This document shows positions 34,293 through 42,301 of a stretch of DNA of 64,000 nt, in pieces; within the stretch, counting starts at the first letter, position 1; each line of letters begins with the position of its first letter. The stretch comes from DATHTC01 sp035456465 (GTDB lineage Bacteria > Actinomycetota > Thermoleophilia > Gaiellales > Gaiellaceae): contig DATIDD010000005.1 of NCBI GenBank assembly GCA_035456465.1, positions 73,745-137,744 on the forward strand. Direction: 5' to 3'. The translations under genes and the position numbers were made by a program. Below the pieces are notes generated by a model. That model was not told the DNA's origin. It did no database searches and was given only the letters and a program-made list of their open reading frames with translations.

Positions 34293-34769
34293 GTGAGCTT
34301 CGATCCGCACGCCCAGACGCCGCCCGCCCACACGCCGCCCACCCCGGGCCCGTACGCCGTGCCGCCGCACGAGGCCCCGTTGCCTGCAGCGCCGCCGCAC
34401 GCCCTCCCGCCGCAGGCAGTGCCGCCGCACGCGGCCCCGCCGCAGGCAGTGCCGCCGCAGGCAGTGCCGCCGCAGGCAGTGCCACCGCAGGCGGGCCCGC
34501 TCGCGGCCGTGCCTGCGCCCGCGCCGGCCGCCGAGCCCGCGCCCTCCCCTGTCCCGTTGCCACCCGCGCCGCCACTGCACCGCGTCCGCGTCCGCCTCGC
34601 CACCGGCGAGCACGTCGAGGTCGCGGCGCACGAGGACGAGGCCGCCGCCCGGTCCGAGGCGACGGCCCTGATGCGCTATCTCCGCGACGGCAGCGGCGAC
34701 TGGCCCTTCGTCGCCGGCCGGTTCCTGCGCCCGGAGACGATCGTCTCCGTCGACGTCGCCGCGTCCTAG
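34293..34769 (+). CDS. Pro/Ala-rich repeat protein with small C-terminal domain
   Basis: A 158-residue protein not recognised as a known family. Residues ~5-90 are Pro, Ala, Gln and His rich, including six tandem pentapeptides of the PPQAV type (34,408-34,497). The C-terminal ~60 residues (LHRVRVRLATGEHVEVAAHE, AAARSEATALMRYLRDGSGD, RFLRPETIVSVDVAAS) look like a compact alpha/beta domain. GTG 34293 has GGAG eight bases before it. The stop overlaps tail to tail with the patatin gene. The repeat tract could be a flexible linker; domain function is unknown. Confidence 0.7.
   Translation: MSFDPHAQTPPAHTPPTPGPYAVPPHEAPLPAAPPHALPPQAVPPHAAPPQAVPPQAVPPQAVPPQAGPLAAVPAPAPAAEPAPSPVPLPPAPPLHRVRVRLATGEHVEVAAHEDEAAARSEATALMRYLRDGSGDWPFVAGRFLRPETIVSVDVAAS
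34408..34497 (+). repeat. Six tandem 15-bp coding repeats
   Basis: Units of CCGCCGCAGGCAGTG encode Pro-Pro-Gln-Ala-Val. Four are identical, and one reads PPHAA and the last PPQAG. Near-perfect DNA identity suggests recent slippage expansion. Confidence 0.85.
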
Positions 34770-35818
34770 ACGCCCGCCGGACGCGACATCGACGCGAGCA
34801 CCGCGTGGCGGCGCTTGTGGTCGCGGCCCCGACGGAACTCGTCGACGTAGGCGTCGAAGTCCCATCCCTCGAGGAACTCCCGCGTCGCGGCGCGCCCGGA
34901 CTCGAACAGCGCACGCCGGCGGTCGACCGAGATCGAGAACTCCGTCGTGCCGACGCCGAGCGTCGGGATCGGCACCGTCCGCGCGAAGTCCGACTGCTCC
35001 ACGTAGAGGCGGTCGTGCGCGGCCATCATCGTCTGGGCCATCGACTTGAGGTAGTCGATCAGCGCACCGACGCCGCGCTCCTTCTTGGGCGGCTCGATCC
35101 TCGCTCCGAGGTGCTCCCGCGGCTTCGGCTCGACGAGCAGCAGCCCGAACGTCGGCCACTCCGGCACCTCGGTGCCGGGGACGTCGAACAGCCAGATGGG
35201 GAAGTTCGAGAGCATCCCGCCGTCGACGATCACGTGCTCCTCGCCCGTCTTCGGGTTCCGGTGCCGCACGGGCTCGAAAAAGATCGGGATCGACATCGAC
35301 ATCCGAACCGCGTACGCGACCTCGAGCTCGTCCGGCTCCAGCCCGAGCAGCCCGGCGTCCTGCGGCAGGATCAGCAGCCGCCGGTTCGTGACGTCGGAGG
35401 CGATCACCTGGAGGCGGTAGCGGTACCGCATGTTCGGCTCGTCGGGATCGCGGATCAGGTCACCGAACGTGTGCACGTCGCGGGCTGCCAGGATCCCGCG
35501 CATCCAGTTGAGGAACCGGTCGCCCTCGTAGATGCCGAGGTCGAGCAGGAGGCTCGTCGTCTTCTCGATCAGCGGGACCTTGTCCTCCCAGGCCCGGTCC
35601 TCGAACTGCCGGTAGTCGAGCTCCATCACGATCCGCTCGAGCTCCTCCGGCGGGTAGTCCGCGGCGATGAAGGCGGCCGTGATCGCGCCCGCCGAGGTTC
35701 CGGCGACGTTCGCCGCGACGTAGCCCGCCTCGCGAAGCGCCACGTACGCTCCCGCGAGCCCCACGCCCTTTACGCCGCCGCCCTCGAGCACGAGATCGGC
35801 GAGCTTCGGTGCTGGCAT
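34766..35818 (-). CDS. Patatin-like phospholipase
   Basis: A 350-residue serine lipid hydrolase. The oxyanion motif LVLEGGGVKGVGLAGAYVAL (approx. 8-27), the nucleophile elbow VAGTSAGAITAAFIAADYPP with the GTSAG Ser, and the partner Asp in VDGGMLSNFPIWLF make the Ser-Asp dyad of patatins complete. No signal peptide, so a cytoplasmic or membrane-peripheral lipase or phospholipase. ATG 35818 (MPAPKLADLV) is preferred; an in-frame GTG at 35830 is possible. It is followed by a long C-terminal helical extension (IDYLKSMAQTMMAAHDRLYV). Confidence 0.9.
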   Translation of the reverse strand: MPAPKLADLVLEGGGVKGVGLAGAYVALREAGYVAANVAGTSAGAITAAFIAADYPPEELERIVMELDYRQFEDRAWEDKVPLIEKTTSLLLDLGIYEGDRFLNWMRGILAARDVHTFGDLIRDPDEPNMRYRYRLQVIASDVTNRRLLILPQDAGLLGLEPDELEVAYAVRMSMSIPIFFEPVRHRNPKTGEEHVIVDGGMLSNFPIWLFDVPGTEVPEWPTFGLLLVEPKPREHLGARIEPPKKERGVGALIDYLKSMAQTMMAAHDRLYVEQSDFARTVPIPTLGVGTTEFSISVDRRRALFESGRAATREFLEGWDFDAYVDEFRRGRDHKRRHAVLASMSRPAGV

Positions 35819-35897
35819 GCGCTGCACCACCCTCTCTGAGGGCGTCGCCGCAAGACGCCGGTTGACCCGCGCAGCGTGCGACGGGGCGCCGGGCGTG

Positions 35898-37967
35898 TCA
35901 AGCGCCGCCGCGCTCGAGCTCGACGCGCGGGAGCCAGGAGAGCCAGCGCGGTAGGTACCAGTTCCAGCCGCCGAGCAGGCGCATCGTCGCCGGCACGAGC
36001 ACGGATCGCACCACCGTCGCGTCGAGCAGCAGCGCCAACGCGACGCCGAAGCCGATCTGCTGGAACATCACCAGGTCACCGAGCGCGAAGCCGGCGAAGA
36101 CGACGACGATGATCAGCGCGGCGCCCGTGATGATCCGGCCCGTCGTCGCGACGCCGAACGCCACGGCCGCGGTGTTGTCGCCCGTCTCGACGTAGCGCTC
36201 GCGGATCCGGCTGAGCAGGAACACGTGATAGTCCATCGAGAGGCCGAAGAGCACGGCGAACAGCAGCAGGGGCACCCAGACCTCGATCGTCTCGACCCGG
36301 TCGAGCCCCAGCAACTCGTTCCCGATCCCGTCCTGGAACACGAGCACCAGCAGCCCGTACGCGGCGCCGACCGACAGGAGGTTGAGGAGGATCGCCTTCG
36401 CCGGCACCACGACCGAGCGGAAGGCGAGCATCAGCAGCACGAAGCTGAGCCCGAGGACGAAGCCGAACACCCACGGACGGGACGCGTCGTTCAGCGCCAC
36501 GTAGTCCATGTGATTGGCGGTCTCGCCCCCGACGAGCACGGCAGCGCCCGGCGGGAACGACGCCTCCGCCACGAGCCGGCCACGCAGCCGCTCGACGGCC
36601 GCCACCGCCTCCTCGCCGGTCGGATCGCCCGCCACGGGGACCTCGAGCAGCAGCAGCGTCCCGTCGGCGCTCCGCCGTGCCCGCGGCGCGCCGAACGCCG
36701 GGTCGCGACGGAGCTCCGACCGCAGGCGGGCGACCGCGGCGCCCGCGTCACCCTCCACGACGATCCTGACCGGGCTCTCGCGCCCGATCGAGAACGTCCG
36801 CTCGAGCAGCGTGAACCCCTGCTTCGCCGGCGTCCGGTCGGGCAGCGTCGAGACGCCGCTCGAGCCGGTCTCGAGCCCGAGCACCGGCAGGGCGCACGCG
36901 ACGAGGAGCCCGGCGGAGAGCACGAGCGCCGGCACCGGACGGCGCATCACCGCCCGCGCGGCCCACGACCAGAAGCGCCCCTCCGCCTCCCCCGTCCCGC
37001 CGGCGAACGGGATCCGGACCGCGTCGACGCGGTCGCCGAGCAGGCCGAGCAGCGCCGGGAGCAGCGTCAGCGCGCCGGCGACCGAGACGACCGCGACGAT
37101 CGACGCCCCCGCGCCCAGGCTCCGCAGCACCGCGTCGGGCGGGAACAGCATCGACGACAGCGCGACGGCGACCGCGACGCCGCTGAAGGTGACCGCCCGC
37201 GCCGCGGTCGCGCCGGTCTCCTCGACGGCGGCCGCCGGGCCACGGCCGCGCAGGCGCTCTTCCCGGTAGCGCGAGACGACGAAGAGCGCGTAGTCGATCC
37301 CCAGCGCGAGGCCCATCCCGGAGACGATGTTCGTCACGAAGATCGAGAGCGTCGCGGCCTGGCCCACGAGCGTGACGATCCCGAGCGAGACGGCGATCGC
37401 GACACCGGCGAGCACGAGCGGGACGACGGCGGCGACGAGCGAGCCGAACACGAGCACGAGGATCACGAGGGCCGCGGCGACGCCGAACGCCTCGCCGCGG
37501 CGCAGGTCGCTCTGGGACACCGCGCGGAAGTCGCGGTCGACGATCGCGCCGCCGTAGACCTCGGCGTCCAGCCGGTCGACGACCGGCAGCAGGTCCCCGA
37601 TGCTCGTCCCGCCGAGGCGGAACGGCAGGAGCGCCGCGCTCCGGTCGCGCCGGATCGTCGCCTGCTCCGGGAGCGGGACGGCGCCCGCGTCCCGGAGCGC
37701 CCGCACCGCGCCGGCGACGTCGGCGTCGCGGAGCACGAGCAGCTCGACGTCCTGACGCAGCACGCCCGGCATGCGCTCCTCGAGCAGCTCGCGGACGCGC
37801 TGCGAGTCGGTCTGCGCCGACTGCGGCACGCGCGCCTCGCTGTCGAGCACGTCCGGGAGCGCGAGCGCGACCGCCGCGGCGGAGACGGCGACGAGCACGA
37901 TCCAGGCCCCGAGCACGCGCCAGGGGTGGCGCGCGCACCACCCGGCCAGCCGCGCAGTCAGGTACAT
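35898..37967 (-). CDS. MMPL family RND-type transporter
   Basis: A 689-residue exporter built as two six-helix halves. The N-terminal helix (WRVLGAWIVLVAVSAAAVAL) is followed by a periplasmic domain, the first helix bundle with GMGLALGIDYALFVVSRYRE (the proton-relay Asp-Tyr), a second periplasmic domain, and the second bundle with LFGLSMDYHVFLLSRIRERY. Both halves carry the MMPL signature. Such proteins export lipids or small toxic molecules using the proton gradient. It diverges from a MarR gene across six bases and is probably under its control. Confidence 0.92.
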   Translation of the reverse strand: MYLTARLAGWCARHPWRVLGAWIVLVAVSAAAVALALPDVLDSEARVPQSAQTDSQRVRELLEERMPGVLRQDVELLVLRDADVAGAVRALRDAGAVPLPEQATIRRDRSAALLPFRLGGTSIGDLLPVVDRLDAEVYGGAIVDRDFRAVSQSDLRRGEAFGVAAALVILVLVFGSLVAAVVPLVLAGVAIAVSLGIVTLVGQAATLSIFVTNIVSGMGLALGIDYALFVVSRYREERLRGRGPAAAVEETGATAARAVTFSGVAVAVALSSMLFPPDAVLRSLGAGASIVAVVSVAGALTLLPALLGLLGDRVDAVRIPFAGGTGEAEGRFWSWAARAVMRRPVPALVLSAGLLVACALPVLGLETGSSGVSTLPDRTPAKQGFTLLERTFSIGRESPVRIVVEGDAGAAVARLRSELRRDPAFGAPRARRSADGTLLLLEVPVAGDPTGEEAVAAVERLRGRLVAEASFPPGAAVLVGGETANHMDYVALNDASRPWVFGFVLGLSFVLLMLAFRSVVVPAKAILLNLLSVGAAYGLLVLVFQDGIGNELLGLDRVETIEVWVPLLLFAVLFGLSMDYHVFLLSRIRERYVETGDNTAAVAFGVATTGRIITGAALIIVVVFAGFALGDLVMFQQIGFGVALALLLDATVVRSVLVPATMRLLGGWNWYLPRWLSWLPRVELERGGA

Positions 37968-37990
37968 TGATTAATGATGTTGACGATCAA
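37963..37990. promoter_or_regulatory. Shared MMPL/MarR control region with TTGA-CGA-TCAA palindrome
   Basis: TACATT (37963-37968) followed by five bases and the MarR ATG at 37974 is a leaderless -10; on the minus strand CATCAT stands six bases before the MMPL ATG. The perfect palindrome TTGACGATCAA (37980-37990) lies inside the first MarR codons. The stretch is strikingly AT-rich for this genome, as expected of a MarR operator that blocks both promoters. Confidence 0.6.
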
Positions 37991-38411
37991 CGAAGTTGAG
38001 GTTGCGAGGCGGCTTCGCCCCGTGCTGCTCAAGCTTGCCCGCGAGCTGCGCCGCGAGGTCGCAGACCTCGGGGTGAGCGGCGGGCAGGCGACCCTGCTCT
38101 CGACGATCAAGGCGCAGCCGGGCGTCTCCGCCGCGACCCTGGCCGCACAGGAGCGGATGTCGCCCGCGGGCATGTCCGGGCACATCGACCGGCTGCAGGC
38201 CCTCGGCCTCGTCCGCCGCGATCCGGATCCGGCCGACCGCCGGCGTCACGTCCTGCGCCTGACCGACGAGGGCGAGGCGGTGCTGCGGAAGGTGCGCACT
38301 CGCCGGACGGCCTGGCTCGCGGCGCGCCTGCAGGAGCTGCCCCCCGACGACCTGGCGCGCGTCGACGCCGCGATCGAGCCACTCGCCCGGCTGCTCGAGG
38401 CCGGCGACTGA
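37974..38411 (+). CDS. MarR family transcriptional regulator
   Basis: A 145-residue winged-helix regulator: VSGGQATLLSTIKAQPG and SAATLAAQERMSPAGMSGHI form the helix-turn-helix, and GLVRRDPDPADRRRHVLRLT is the beta-wing with the typical D-x-R-R-R. The start is ATG 37974 or 37977; neither leaves room for a ribosome binding site. It overlaps the MMPL promoter and is followed 1 base later by an MFS exporter, the arrangement of a drug-responsive autoregulated efflux locus. Confidence 0.92.
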   Translation: MMLTINEVEVARRLRPVLLKLARELRREVADLGVSGGQATLLSTIKAQPGVSAATLAAQERMSPAGMSGHIDRLQALGLVRRDPDPADRRRHVLRLTDEGEAVLRKVRTRRTAWLAARLQELPPDDLARVDAAIEPLARLLEAGD

Positions 38412-38412
38412 G

Positions 38413-39639
38413 ATGACCGCCGCACTGCTCGCGATCAACGCGAGGACGTTCGCCAGCCTCCGCAAGCACCGCAACTACCGCCTGTTCTTCTCCGGCCAGA
38501 TCGTCTCGCTCGCGGGCACGTGGATGCAGAACGTGGCGCTCGCCTGGTACGTCGTCGAGCTCACGAACTCGGCCGTCGCCGTCGGCTTCCTCGCCTTCTG
38601 CCGCTTCGTCCCGTTCACGATCTTCGGCCTCTATGCCGGCGTCCTCGCCGACCGCCTGGACAACCGGCGGCTCGTGATCGCCACGCAGGCCTGGCAGATG
38701 GCCGTCTCGGCCGCGCTGGCCGTGCTGGCGCTCTCGGGCGCGGAGGCGGTCTGGGCGGTGTACGCGCTGGCCCTGGCCGGCGGCATCGGGCTCGTGTTCG
38801 ACGGGCCGGGCCGCCACGCGCTCACCTACCAGATGGTCGGCCGGGAGGAGCTGCCGAACGCGATCGCGCTCAACTCGTCGCTGTTCAACGCGGCACGTGT
38901 CGTCGGCCCCGCGATCGCCGGCGGGCTGATCGCCACCGCCGGGGTCGGCGTCTGCTTCGCGATCAACACGGTCAGCTTCGTCGGCGTGCTCGTCGGCCTG
39001 CTGATGATGCGCCCCGAGGAGCTGGTCCCGCTCGTGCGCACCTCGCGGCCGACCTTCCTCGGAGGCGTGCGGGAGCTGTTCGCGTACGTTCGCCGGACGC
39101 CGGCCGTCCGCGCCGTGCTCGCGACGGTCGCGGTCGTCTCGACCGTCGGGTTCAACTTCCACGTGATCCTGCCCCTGCTCGCGTCGCAGACGCTGGACGC
39201 GGGACCGGAGGTGTTCGGCTTCCTCTCGGCGGCGTTCGGCGGCGGCGCCCTCACGGGGGCGCTGCTGGCGGCGTCGCTGGGCCGGGCGAGCTGGAAGGCG
39301 CTCATGGCCGGGACGGCGGGGTTCTCGGTCGCGCTGCTGCTGCTCGCGCCGGTCTCCTCCGCACCGCCCGCGGCGGTGCTGCTCTTCGTCACGGGCGTCG
39401 CGTTCACGCTCTGGACCGCCAACTCCAACTCGATCCTGCAGCTGACCGCGCCGGACCACCTGCGCGGCCGGGTCGTGTCGCTGTTCCTGTTCGCGTTCGC
39501 AGGCCTCGCACCGGTGGGCGGCCTGCTCGCGGGCTGGCTCGTGGAAGTCGGCGGAACCGAGCTCGCGTTCCTCGTCTCCGGCGTCGTCGGCCTGCTGATG
39601 ACCGCGTACGCCCTCGCGCAGCGGCCGTTCGCGCCGTAA
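38413..39639 (+). CDS. MFS exporter, EntS/MFS_3 type
   Basis: A 408-residue 12-helix transporter. FASLRKHRNYRLFFSGQIVSL then GTWMQNVALAW is the classic MFS_3 N-terminus, and the loop 2-3 signature is YAGVLADRLDNRRLVI. A second copy occurs in the domain repeat (DHLRGRVVSLFLFAFAG). The group includes enterobactin exporter EntS and macrolide efflux proteins. One base after the MarR stop, so co-transcribed; the MarR protein probably controls two exporters, this one and the MMPL protein. Confidence 0.92.
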   Translation: MTAALLAINARTFASLRKHRNYRLFFSGQIVSLAGTWMQNVALAWYVVELTNSAVAVGFLAFCRFVPFTIFGLYAGVLADRLDNRRLVIATQAWQMAVSAALAVLALSGAEAVWAVYALALAGGIGLVFDGPGRHALTYQMVGREELPNAIALNSSLFNAARVVGPAIAGGLIATAGVGVCFAINTVSFVGVLVGLLMMRPEELVPLVRTSRPTFLGGVRELFAYVRRTPAVRAVLATVAVVSTVGFNFHVILPLLASQTLDAGPEVFGFLSAAFGGGALTGALLAASLGRASWKALMAGTAGFSVALLLLAPVSSAPPAAVLLFVTGVAFTLWTANSNSILQLTAPDHLRGRVVSLFLFAFAGLAPVGGLLAGWLVEVGGTELAFLVSGVVGLLMTAYALAQRPFAP

Positions 39640-39651
39640 GATCGCGGGATC
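39637..39651 (+). promoter_or_regulatory. -10 box six bases before an ATC start
   Basis: TAAGAT (39637-39642) overlaps the MFS stop codon; six bases later is ATC 39649, which starts the hemolysin-III family frame. The spacing is the same as at ordinary leaderless GTG/ATG starts in this window. Confidence 0.35.
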
Positions 39652-40287
39652 GACGACCTCCGCCCCAAGCTGCGTGGCGTCCTGCACCTGTGGGCGTTTC
39701 CCGCGGCGGTCGTGGCCGCGGTGCCGTTCGTCTGGTCGGCGCCGGAAGGCGTCCCGACGGTCGCCGCCGCCGTGTTCGCGACCTGCGTCGCGGCGATGCT
39801 GGGAACGAGCGCCCTGTACCACCGCGTCTTCTGGCCGACGCGCGCGCGACGGCTGATGCGCCGCGCCGACCACGCGGCCATCTTCCTCCTCATCGCAGGC
39901 ACGTACACGCCGGTCGGGCTGCTCGTGCTCGAGGGCGCGTGGCGCTGGTCGGTGCTCTCGATCGTGTGGGCCGGTGCCGCCGTCGCGATCGTGCTCAAGC
40001 TGGCGTGGGTCGACGCGCCGCCGTGGGTGGCAGCCGGGATCGGGCTCGCGATCGGCTGGACCGGGATCGCGGCGTTCCCGAAGATCCTCGGCGAGATCGG
40101 CCTCGCCGGGACGCTGCTGCTCGCCGCCGGGGGCGCGTTCTACACGGTCGGCGCGGTGATCTACGCGCGGAAGCGCCCCGACCCGGTGCCGCACGTCTTC
40201 GGCTACCACGAGCTGTTCCACGCGCTGACGATCGGCGCCGCGCTGTGCCAGTACGCGGCGATCGCGTTCTTCGTCGTCCGCGCCTAG
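39649..40287 (+). CDS. Hemolysin III / PAQR family membrane protein, non-canonical start
   Basis: A PAQR-fold seven-helix protein of about 212 residues. The family N-terminus is LRPKLRGVLHLWAF; zinc-site blocks are GTSALYHRVFWP, RADHAAIFLLIAGTYTPVGL and PHVFGYHELFHALT. Between the MFS stop at 39639 and the conserved region there is no ATG, GTG or TTG; the first GTG (39712) would delete the first helix. ATC 39649 is proposed because a TAAGAT box sits six bases upstream; CTG 39670 is the alternative. The stop overlaps the next GTG (TAGTG). Confidence 0.8.
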   Translation: MDDLRPKLRGVLHLWAFPAAVVAAVPFVWSAPEGVPTVAAAVFATCVAAMLGTSALYHRVFWPTRARRLMRRADHAAIFLLIAGTYTPVGLLVLEGAWRWSVLSIVWAGAAVAIVLKLAWVDAPPWVAAGIGLAIGWTGIAAFPKILGEIGLAGTLLLAAGGAFYTVGAVIYARKRPDPVPHVFGYHELFHALTIGAALCQYAAIAFFVVRA

Positions 40288-41165
40288 TGCGGGTCCACCG
40301 CACGCCACCCGAGCGCTTCGAGGGGCTCCCGGGCTACCCCTGGGAGCCGCGGTGGCACGACCACGAGGGACTGCGCCTCGCCTATCTCGACGAGGGGGCG
40401 GGCGACCCGGTGCTGCTCCTCCACGGCGAGCCCACCTGGTCGTACCTCTACCGGAAGGTGCTGCCGCCCGTGGCCCGCGTCGCCCGCGTGATCGCACCCG
40501 ACTACCTCGGCTTCGGGCGCTCGGACAAGCCCGTCGAGCAGGGCTGGTACTCCTACGACCGGCACGTCGCGTCGCTGCTCGGGCTCGTCGACGCGCTCGA
40601 GCTCTCCGCGCTGACGATCGTCGTGCAGGACTGGGGCGGGCCGATCGGGATGCGGATCGCGGCGGAGCGCCCCGAGCGCGTCGACCGCCTCGTCGTGCTC
40701 AACACCGGGCTCGGCGCCGGGCGGATGCCCGACGTCTGGCTCCGCTTCCGCGAGCTCGTCCGCGCCGTTGGCCCGGAGCTCCAGCCGTCGCGCCTGGTGC
40801 GGATCTCGTGCGCGAGGCCGGTCGACGGCGACGTCCTCGCCGCCTACGACGCGCCCTTTCCCGACGGCGAGTCGAAGGCGGGCGTGCTCGCGTTCCCGGA
40901 GCTCGTGCCGGCGGAGCCCGACCACCCGTCGGTGCCGGCGATGCTGCGCGTGCGCGAGGCGATGGAGCGGTGGGAGCGGCCGACGCTCGTCCTGTTCGGC
41001 GACGCCGATCCGATCTTCCCGCCGGCCGTCGCCGACCGCGTGGCCGAGCTGATTCCGGGCGCCGGCCCCGCCGAGCTCGTCGCCGACGCGGGCCACATGG
41101 TGCAGGAGGACGCCGGCGAGGAGGTCGGGGCCCGCATCGCCCGCTTCCTGCGCGAGACGGGATGA
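40287..41165 (+). CDS. Haloalkane-dehalogenase-like alpha/beta hydrolase
   Basis: A 292-residue hydrolase. The oxyanion/halide region LLLHGEPTWSYLYRK carries the HGEPTW motif of haloalkane dehalogenases, the nucleophile is Asp in IVVQDWGGPIGMRI, the acid is in LFGDADPIFPP and the base His in DAGHMVQEDAGEE. A QDWGG elbow with a Trp after HGEPT is characteristic of dehalogenases that release halide from alkyl halides, but esterase or epoxide activity is possible. GTG 40287 overlaps the upstream stop (TAGTG). Confidence 0.85.
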   Translation: MRVHRTPPERFEGLPGYPWEPRWHDHEGLRLAYLDEGAGDPVLLLHGEPTWSYLYRKVLPPVARVARVIAPDYLGFGRSDKPVEQGWYSYDRHVASLLGLVDALELSALTIVVQDWGGPIGMRIAAERPERVDRLVVLNTGLGAGRMPDVWLRFRELVRAVGPELQPSRLVRISCARPVDGDVLAAYDAPFPDGESKAGVLAFPELVPAEPDHPSVPAMLRVREAMERWERPTLVLFGDADPIFPPAVADRVAELIPGAGPAELVADAGHMVQEDAGEEVGARIARFLRETG

Positions 41166-41183
41166 TCTTCGCGGTCGGGCGGC

Positions 41184-41209
41184 CGGCCTCGGGAGGGCCG
41201 GGGAGGCCG
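41184..41209. terminator. Hairpin between convergent genes
   Basis: CGGCCTC (41184-41190) and GAGGCCG (41203-41209) pair over a 12-base loop between the dehalogenase stop and the convergent DUF5063 gene. No T-run. Confidence 0.35.
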
Positions 41210-41233
41210 CGCCCGGTCAGTCCTCGCTCCCGA

Positions 41234-41794
41234 TCAACGTCGTTCCGGGGCGATCCTCGCGTGAACGATGCGGAGTGCGTCGAGCGCGTGCTCTGCCCAG
41301 TGGTGCCAGAAGGTCCAGCGCCACCTCCACGCCGCCTCGCCGTCGGAGGCACCCGCTCTGAGCAGGTCGAACCCCTCCTGGAGATCCCAGTAGACGTCAC
41401 CGAGGTCGTCGGAGAGGAGGTGTCCGTACGGCTCCCCCTCGTCCGTGCCGAACGCCACCACGGTCGAGTAGAAGTCGACGCCCCGGAACGCCGCCGCGAG
41501 CGCGCCGTAGACGGGACGTTGCCGCTCGGCGTCCGCTTGGGTGAAGGTGTCGGTCTCGCCCGGAAACGTCCAGGCGTCGTCCCACTCGTCGGGTAGACGC
41601 AACGCTCGGTTGTAGAGCGTCGAGAGCGCGTCGGCGAGATCGGCGAGCAGCGTCTCGGTGCGCGCCTGCCGTCTCGCCTTCCGTGGGGCCGGCTCGCCCG
41701 CCGACTCGACGACCTCGATGTATCGCTCCGCAGCCGCCTTGAACTCGGCGAAGGCGTCAGGCGCGCCGTGCACGGCGGCATCACACCACACCAT
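41234..41794 (-). CDS. DUF5063 domain protein
   Basis: A 186-residue all-helical protein. The diagnostic block is LLSDDLGDVYWDLQEGFDLL (approx. 124-143) followed by WRWRWTFWHHWAEHALDALR, which is the DUF5063 core. An earlier helix has LLADLADALSTLYNRALRLP. Function of the family is unknown. It has no obvious partner: downstream is a convergent gene and upstream a ~500-base region without clear genes. Confidence 0.8.
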   Translation of the reverse strand: MVWCDAAVHGAPDAFAEFKAAAERYIEVVESAGEPAPRKARRQARTETLLADLADALSTLYNRALRLPDEWDDAWTFPGETDTFTQADAERQRPVYGALAAAFRGVDFYSTVVAFGTDEGEPYGHLLSDDLGDVYWDLQEGFDLLRAGASDGEAAWRWRWTFWHHWAEHALDALRIVHARIAPERR

Positions 41795-42298
41795 CCGTCC
41801 GCGAGCCCGCCCTCCCCGACGCGGGACGCGCCAGGTAACAGATTGTTGCCATGTCGGTTTCGACGCGCCTTGCTCGGCCGGCGCAGCGTGTCCTCGACTG
41901 CCGGAACGAGCGATGTGGCCCTGCGAACCGGCAAGCGACAGTCTGTTAGTTGGTCACGTCGGAACGCGACGCGACTGCCCGGAGCGCGGTCGCAGCGGTG
42001 CCGTCGACGAGGATCGAGACGACCTGCGGCGCGGCCGCCGGCCTCGCCGTCGCGAACGGCGACGATCACGAGCTCCGCCTGCCGCGGTGCGCCGTCGGCC
42101 CCGAGCAGGATCAGGAGGAGCGCGGGCGCCGCGGCGGCTCCGGGGAGGAGAGCGATCGGCCGCGGCGCTCGCGCGCGACGCGCGGCACCATGGGGGAGAG
42201 AGCGCTGCGTCGCACTCGTCGATGGTGACGGCCGCGACGCGCGTCGCGAAGCCGGTCAGCAGGCGTTCGCCGGTACGGGCGTCCGTACACTTGCGGCC
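41795..42298. other. 504-bp stretch without a convincing gene
   Basis: Open frames exist on both strands but have no recognisable domain and no start context. The stretch 41,831-41,954 is less GC-rich (near ACAGATTGTTGCC and AGTCTGTTAGTT) and holds an imperfect inverted repeat, listed separately. Possibly the scar of a lost gene or small element. Confidence 0.6.
41831..41954. repeat. Imperfect terminal inverted repeat pair, ~124 bp
   Basis: CCAGGTAACAGATTGTTGCC (41831-41850) is partly repeated in inverse at about 41,930-41,952, where GGCAA, then TCTGTTA, then TGG occur in the same order as in its reverse complement. The core TAACAGA/TCTGTTA match (41836-41842, 41942-41948) is perfect. Could be a miniature element or chance in AT-richer sequence. 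Confidence 0.3.
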
Positions 42299-42301
42299 GT
42301 G
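42286..42301 (+). promoter_or_regulatory. Leaderless -10 box before ASCH gene
   Basis: TACACT (42286-42291), seven bases, GTG 42299. It supports the short N-terminus. Confidence 0.5.

Noticed and set aside
31539..35159. A very long minus-strand open frame (1206 codons)
   Set aside because: It is antisense to well-supported plus-strand genes (beta-helix, DUF4032, M29), with Arg/Pro-rich low-complexity translation, the usual mirror of high-GC coding.
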